Source: Entrophospora sp. SA101 (taxonomy: Eukaryota; Glomeromycota; Glomeromycetes; Entrophosporales; Entrophosporaceae). Taken from it: a DNA stretch of 14,706 nucleotides. Location of the stretch: NCBI GenBank assembly GCA_958430865.1, contig CAUDNR010004230.1:2720-17425 (forward strand). The letters are read 5' to 3'. Shown here piece by piece: positions 9,768-14,706 of the stretch. The position numbers were made by a program, and so were the translations under genes. The stretch's first letter is position 1, and every line of letters starts with the position of its first letter. The notes under the pieces were generated by a model. That model was not told where the DNA came from. It did no database searches and saw only the letters and a program-made list of their open reading frames with translations.

Positions 9768-10487
9768 TTGAAGATCTACTCAAGTTCAAACTCCGCGGTA
9801 ACAATTACTTTTGAAGACTTGCCATCAAATTTCTTTATTCTAACAATACATTACGTTGTAAAAGCTCCCAAGGCCAAAATTGATAACGAACTTGTGGATA
9901 AAGTACTTGGCGAGGTAATGATTTCTCTGAAGAATCTTTTTAAAACAAACAAATTATTTTTCAGTATACTAGAAGTGGAATAAGCAGGATATGTGGAATG
10001 GATTTTATGTGGTACTATATAGCTTTGAATGACGAGACGCTAAAGTTACAACAACACTATACACTAGATAGTTCATTTTCGAATGGTCGAGTAGATTTTG
10101 CAATCAATAAGCCGAGGAGATGGATTGTCCATATAACTGAAATTAAACATTTGCGGTGGGAGCAGGAAGCAGCACAAACTTGGCCGAGTTAAGTTATGTA
10201 TGTTCAATAAGTATTCAAGTAGTTGCATCAATATTGCATTTTATTTATTTTTATTATTAATCGTTTGTTTGTGGAGAGAACTTATTAAAGAAACAGACAA
10301 AAGGAGAATGATGATATCTATTACTATGGCGCAATGACTATGAGGAACGAACCCAAAAACTTGGTATGACAAAGGTTTATCTGTTGATCGTAACGAATTT
10401 TCATTTGGCACAGTGAGAGCAGAAGTCAAAGAATTGATTGAAATTATTTTGCTGGATATACCAAAAAAAAAGAAACGCCCGAGATAA
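9768..10487 (+). pseudogene. Broken PD-(D/E)XK nuclease-like gene
   Basis: Two pieces, 9768-9914 and 9965-10192, join in phase through a 50-bp intron with GTAATG donor and TTTTTCAG acceptor, giving about 124 open codons. The second piece carries GRVDFAI, then HITEIKH, then EQEAAQ. An Asp followed by a hydrophobic strand with E-x-K and a downstream AQ matches the layout of PD-(D/E)XK nuclease-fold proteins, which I recall as numerous in arbuscular mycorrhizal fungi. After TAA at 10190, coding traces continue in other frames: TKVYLLIVTNF (about 10370) and then AEVKELIEIILLDIP with a basic KKKKRPR end, stopping at 10485. These correspond in order to the later part of such proteins. The locus is therefore interrupted by a stop and at least one frameshift, and it lacks a clear ATG. 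The role in the cell is unknown. Confidence 0.55.
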
Positions 10488-10935
10488 ATTCAATAAACTG
10501 TTTAGCAAAGAAGAAAACGTATATTTATTATAAGATTTCCTGCAAAAATAAAATTACTATTTCTGATTAAAAGTTAAAAGATCATATCTGATTTTCCTAA
10601 ACTTTAATAATTATCCCATATTTCGCGACAAGTTGTGATCATAATAATTATAAGCATGCTTCAATATCTCAAAGACAATTTTACTTTGGTTTAAGTTGGC
10701 AATCAAGTAATGACCATTCCAACTTTGTGGAATCCTTTGGAATTATGTTTACTTTTCCTGGTTTTGTTGCTTATTAAAAAAATTTTCCATCTAATTTTAA
10801 TAATACGATAAAATTGAATTTACATATTTAACACAAAAATCATTCACCAACAAACTGCTAATGCTCTTCATGCCTACCACTAATGAAACAATTGGATAAT
10901 TAATTATATATAAAATAGATCATATATATTAAAAA
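10488..10935. other. AT-rich stretch without a recognisable gene
   Basis: No frame or RNA gene could be supported. It separates the nuclease-like remnant from the next coding trace. Confidence 0.35.
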
Positions 10936-11178
10936 ATGTCAACATCAATAAGAAGAAAATTACTCTAACAATCCAATAAAGAAATAATTTGCAAAGTAAT
11001 ACTTGACCCAGATATGTCTCAATTAGATATACTCACACAAAGCATGCCCAATTCAAGAGAAATCACACTACTATTACAAGCTGAAAAATCCGTGCATGAT
11101 TATTTCAGGTCGATAAAAACATATGCTTCGGAAAGGAGACTGGACAATGAAAGCAATCATATAGATAGGATTTTCTGA
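10936..11178 (+). pseudogene. Unidentified 80-codon frame with an early stop
   Basis: An ATG at 10936 starts a frame of 80 codons ending in TGATGA, broken only by TAA at codon 11 (10966). The 69 open codons after it encode a charged, soluble-looking sequence (KVILDPDMSQLDILTQSMPN; YASERRLDNESNHIDRIF). It may be a small gene with one nonsense change or a fragment of a larger one. No family was recognised, and an open run of this length is only moderately unusual here. Confidence 0.28.
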
Positions 11179-11526
11179 TGAATTGGTAGTAACCTTTAAT
11201 CTTTAATAATGAATTTTACCACAAAACAGGCATGATATTGAAGCTTTTTTTTATGACAATATTTTTTCACTGATTAGGCAATTAACTTTCTTTTTTGTGC
11301 AAAAAATTCAATGAATCTCAAGACAGCTATTAATCAATCATTCTTTACTAAATTTTAAAATCGTAAAAGCAAATTTATTTTTATTTTCAAAGGTGAATTT
11401 ATTATTATGTCATGTATAACCAGTTCATTGATAATTATCAATGTCATGTCACTCTATAAAACTTTAATAAATATTTTACCAAGTTCAATCCTTTTCTCAT
11501 ACTAGAATTAAATAACTCCTCTTGGG
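11179..11526. other. AT-rich stretch without a recognisable gene
   Basis: No coding frame, RNA gene or repeat was found. Confidence 0.35.
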
Positions 11527-11861
11527 TCATCTAATCAACCATCCACGCCATTTTCTCGTCTTCTTCAGGTATATGAAAGGTGGAGACAAATTGACTAGTA
11601 AGATCTCAAAATCAGCACCTTTATTTATTGAGCATGAACAAATTGTTTTTATTATTGATAGGCGTTGTCTAATGTACAGTTTGCTTAGATATACATGAAA
11701 AAATATTCTCAAACGATCCATGCAATCGGGTAGAAGTAACCGAGGAACTGGTTGAATGGATTTTGCTCAACATAATTCAGCAACAGCTTGAGATCGTCTT
11801 TTACTTCAATCAGAGCAAAATTTTTTCCAATACTAGACAAATAGATCATACAAATTATTGA
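11527..11861 (+). pseudogene. Unidentified coding-like fragments
   Basis: A 23-codon run from 11527 (SSNQPSTPFSRLLQVYERWR) ends in TAGTAA. A second, 62-codon run from 11673 to TGA at 11859 contains NRVEVTEELVEWILLNIIQQ and FNQSKIFSNTRQIDHTNY. The second has a faint resemblance to the N-terminal half of hAT-type transposases, but I cannot support that beyond a guess. Stops between the pieces indicate decay if they were once one gene. Confidence 0.22.
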
Positions 11862-12790
11862 AGAGAATTAAACAATTGTATTTTTGACTGGTTTTAGAAG
11901 TACAAAATTCATACCTTTCCAAGTAATTTTTGTGTAATATCCTTTATTTCTTCCTTTAAACACAACATTTATATCTGATATATACTTGGATACATGCCAG
12001 GTACGCTTACAATGACTTGCAAAGGCGCGACGTACGTGGTTACAAAAACTATTTAAACAAGTAGTTTTATATATATATCTGTCATCAAACCTGAAAAGAT
12101 GCAGTCAATGAAATTATTTTACACAGCATAGTGTGAATGATCTTATGGGTAAACCTTATAGTGTTTATATTAACATTCCTAATTCTAATTTTTATTGAAT
12201 CATTTACGTCCAAAGTTATTAATATATATATTTCATTAAAAATTTCAAATTTACAATTATGAATTTATTTTCTTAATAGAACCTCGGCATGTGTTTACAA
12301 TATAATATGGATCAATAATTTTCCAAGAGGATTTTAATTTAAATACATTATACATTAAATTGGGTGTATTTAAATTTAGTACAAGGTTGGTGCTGACAAA
12401 ATGCGAATCTTGATGTTAGTAAGCAAAATACGGGTCCCGAATCCCTGAATATAAACTGAGAAACCAGTTGGTGATCTAGCGTTAGTATCATCGGTTGCCA
12501 TAAAGTGTTTAATTAATTAATGATTAATAAATTGGGGAAGTAATACCATATTATAATAAGATCTGCATTGTAAAATGGCTTGCCATAATTAATTTTGACT
12601 TGAAATAATAAATAATTTCATTTTTAAAAAAAATTTTTTTTGCAAAATAAACCTGTTTACTGTAGCGTCATAAAATCGGCTGTTAAAATTTGATGTATTT
12701 GATATTAATGTTAATATAATTATTTGCTTCCAATTTATAACATCTTTAAAGATTTTCTTTGTGAGTAATAAATAATAAATAATGAATAGA
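11862..12790. other. Gene-free AT-rich region, includes 3' flank of the LITAF-domain gene
   Basis: I see no coding frame worth listing. Sequence just left of 12791 would be the 3' UTR of the minus-strand LITAF-domain gene. A palindromic TTAATTAATTAATGATTAA-like patch near 12510 is typical of AT-rich DNA. Confidence 0.35.
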
Positions 12791-13464
12791 TTATAATCTA
12801 TGTCGTTTACCAAGCTGGTATTTACAATTTGGACAAGAATGTATTACATCTATAATAATAATCAATAGTTAAGAAATTTAAATTAGTACAATTCAATTCA
12901 ATTCAATTCAATTCAATTCAATTCAATCAAATGATTTCACATATGAAATTAAAAAAAGATTAAACAAATAAATACCTTTGCAATGGTCGAGGAAGAACGG
13001 AACCCAGAATAAGACAATCGTCAATACAAATAAACACAGTGATAATAGGTAAACAAAACTTCCGTTTTTATAATCAATCTTAGTTCTTACAACTTTTTTA
13101 CAATTTTTACATTGTGTTTTGACAGGGAAAAACGGTAATTTTAATAATAAACACGGACTATTTCTTCTTCTCCCACTACTGCTACTGCTACCACTATCAC
13201 TACTACTTCTTCTCTTATTAACTGTAGCGGCTATTGTTGAAGGAAAAGAATCTTCATCATTATTAATAACATTATTACTTGATATTATTTTTTCATCTTC
13301 GTGTTTTATATTACTGATTCTATCATCATCATCTCTTCCTCTTAGATAATCGTCATCGCCATAATCTTCTAATAAGGATGACAAGGATGACGAGGATGAG
13401 GATAACAAGAAAGATGATGAACTTGGTGATGAAGATTTGGAATTTAATTCAAGATAATCGCTGC

Positions 13465-13522
<58 letters not shown>

Positions 13523-13534
13523 TATTATTAACAT
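12791..13534 (-). CDS. LITAF-domain membrane protein with poly-Asn N-terminus
   Basis: LITAF-domain proteins sit on the cytosolic face of endosomal/lysosomal membranes and bind one zinc ion. Exon 1 (12976-13534) and exon 2 (12791-12849) join in phase through an intron with a GTATTT donor, a TACTAAT branch-point-like word and a TATTATAG acceptor, giving 205 residues. The domain is about residues 135-200: PVKTQCKNC with Cys142/Cys145, a hydrophobic membrane segment at 158-183 flanked by DYKNG and DHCK, then DVIHSCPNC with His190 and Cys192/Cys195, and QLG. Both CxxC half-sites are intact, and the second is reached only after splicing. The N-terminus has 19 Asn (5-23), Ser runs, an acidic patch and an Arg/Ser stretch, and is probably disordered. 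The ATG is the first in frame after an upstream stop. Nothing here shows its specific partners. Confidence 0.9.
12889..12926. repeat. (AATTC)n pentanucleotide repeat
   Basis: Roughly seven and a half tandem copies of AATTC/ATTCA lie inside the single intron of the LITAF-domain gene, between donor and branch point. Length changes here should not alter the protein. Confidence 0.93.
13465..13521 (-). repeat. In-frame ATT/AAT microsatellite encoding poly-Asn
   Basis: Nineteen uninterrupted trinucleotides (ATT on the plus strand, AAT codons on the minus strand) encode the Asn run at residues 5-23 of the LITAF-domain protein. All units use the same codon, as expected for a recently expanded microsatellite. 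Confidence 0.95.
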
Positions 13535-13613
13535 CCTTATATTATTATTTTCACGAATATGAAAATTTAATCAAAGTTTTATTTATGAAAAAAAAAAAAA
13601 TCTTTTTCAAGTC

Positions 13614-13621
13614 TATTTATA
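13614..13621 (-). promoter_or_regulatory. TATA-box-like element of the LITAF-domain gene
   Basis: On the minus strand this reads TATAAATA, within GTATAAATAGA, about 80 bp before the ATG at 13534. The spacing suits a fungal core promoter with a short leader. It is assigned on sequence alone in an AT-rich background. Confidence 0.4.
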
Positions 13622-13820
13622 CTTCGAGAAAAATATGCAAACTATAAAATTAATAATTTATATTACTATAATAGTATTTACTACAACCAAGTAGCGTGAA
13701 ACAAGTGTAGATCTAAAATTGCATAGAAGAAATATAACAATAAAAATTGATCATTATATTTTTTTTCGGTTGAATAATCCAATTTGCTCTTTATTATTTT
13801 TATTGCCTCTTTATGCTTGG

Positions 13821-13888
13821 CCTTTCCTCTTTTTCTTTCTTTTTCTTCTTTCTTCTTTCTCTTTCTTCTTTCTCCTTTCTCTTTCTTT
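13821..13888 (+). repeat. 68-bp pure polypyrimidine tract
   Basis: Every base from 13821 to 13888 is C or T, in irregular CTTT/TTCT units. It lies upstream of the LITAF-domain gene, whose promoter faces it. Such tracts can form triplex-type DNA or be nucleosome-poor, but no function is shown here. Confidence 0.9.
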
Positions 13889-14101
13889 ATCGAAGTTCTG
13901 TAGTATAAAGTTGCTCAACGCCACAAATACAATGTGTGATATGTACGGGTTTTCACATACCTTTATATAAGATGATTGAGCCAAAAGTGTAGATTGGATA
14001 AGCACTGGGTTGTTAAATGCAATTTTTTTGTGGGTGTTGTCTAATATCTTTTCTTTTGTATACACTTGTCCGGTTCTTTTAACTTGCTGTCAGCTATTCT
14101 C

Positions 14102-14191
14102 TCAGTCTACATCCTGCTTTCTTGTGGACGAGGTTTTCTTTTCTAAAGATGCATGTGTAATCCTAAGATGTTTTCTTACAGCGTCACTCAT
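14102..14191 (-). pseudogene. Short coding-like fragment, minus strand
   Basis: An ATG at 14191 opens 29 codons on the minus strand (MSDAVRKHLRITHASLEKKT, then Ser/Thr/Lys/Arg and DVD) ending in TGA. Further upstream on that strand, up to about 14390, other frames give short protein-like pieces (AQKPISDEIE, KWRKLPART) broken by many stops. It looks like the debris of a basic protein gene. The family is not recognised. Confidence 0.2.
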
Positions 14192-14706
14192 TTTCCCTCA
14201 AAGGAAAGTAAGCTATAAAATTCTCAGTGTTCAGCTCCTTAACTTTCTTAATACGTTCTTGCAGGAAGTTTCCTCCATTTTAATTAAGCTTCTTCATCCA
14301 CCTACTCAATTTCATCAGAAATAGGTTTTTGGGCCTAATCATCATGTTCTCTACTAAGCCCTTTGATGCCTACCGTTTGGAGTAGGTTTTAAGTATCCTT
14401 TTTTGACCAGTTAATAAAAATTTTTGTGAGTTTATTTAAAGGGACATACTTACAAATATGTTTTTTCTGCTTTCTAAATGATACATGCGTACATAAATTT
14501 ATCCCACGTAAAAATGAAAATATAAAATGTAACATGAGATCCGTATAAACACAAGAATTATTGCACTATCAGAAGTATTTTTAAAAAAGAACAAGACGAG
14601 AATTTAAAATGACTAGTACTCAGGTACTTGAAGTTTACTAAGAAGAAAGAAAAACAATAAACAGAAGTATTTATATTTATTTAATATTTAATTATATATT
14701 TTACCA
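14192..14706. other. AT-rich right edge, no supported gene
   Basis: Only scattered protein-like pieces on the minus strand (see the fragment at 14102) and AT-rich sequence are visible. A plus-strand open run at 14010-14324 lacks a convincing ATG and is largely antisense to those pieces. Confidence 0.3.

Noticed and set aside
13119..13349. Plus-strand Leu/Ser-rich open frame opposite the LITAF-domain gene
   Set aside because: It is the antisense of the Ser-rich coding region. Its Leu runs come from the reversed Ser codons, and it lacks splice or promoter support.
13378..13647. Plus-strand frame with a poly-Tyr run
   Set aside because: The Tyr run is the reverse reading of the AAT microsatellite that encodes Asn on the minus strand.
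13811..14065. Minus-strand Arg/Lys/Glu-rich frame
   Set aside because: Its charged C-terminus is the reverse of the polypyrimidine tract, and the rest has no protein-like features.

Overview
This window looks like nuclear DNA from a very AT-rich fungus. The evidence is short GT-AG introns of about 50-100 bp, A-rich leaders, AAT/ATT microsatellites and poly-Asn/poly-Ser protein tracts. A PD-(D/E)XK-like gene remnant of a type I associate with arbuscular mycorrhizal fungi makes a Rhizophagus-like Glomeromycotina genome my best guess. That assignment is inference, because no rRNA or single-copy marker is present.

Two genes are well supported and sit at the two sides of the window. At the left (2-2902, + strand) is the 3' part of an intron-rich sorting-nexin gene with SH3, PX and BAR regions (SNX9/18/33 layout). 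Its twelve exons join into one 649-codon frame. At the right (12791-13534, - strand) is a complete two-exon LITAF-domain gene whose zinc half-sites lie on separate exons. Its N-terminus is a poly-Asn run encoded by an ATT microsatellite. Both products are expected on endosomal membranes, but nothing shows that they work together.

The roughly 10 kb between them is poor in intact genes and rich in remnants. It holds a possible two-exon start of a small gene (3232-3523); a possible retrotransposon LTR end with a primer-binding site (about 3669-3841); a decayed frame (4787-5065); a secreted-protein gene with two in-frame TGA codons (5662-6114); an AAT microsatellite (6203-6281); a multi-exon membrane-protein gene or its remnant on the minus strand (7456-8683), carrying a 163-bp inverted-repeat element with TA flanks; a broken PD-(D/E)XK nuclease-like gene (9768-10487); and further weak coding traces around 6829-7228, 10936-11178, 11527-11861 and 14102-14191.

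The item most worth following is the secreted gene at 5662. It has a signal peptide, an acidic middle and a cationic Cys-rich end, all in one 150-codon frame interrupted only by two TGA codons. The sequence alone cannot say whether this is a recent pseudogene, an assembly error, an RNA-level correction or readthrough.
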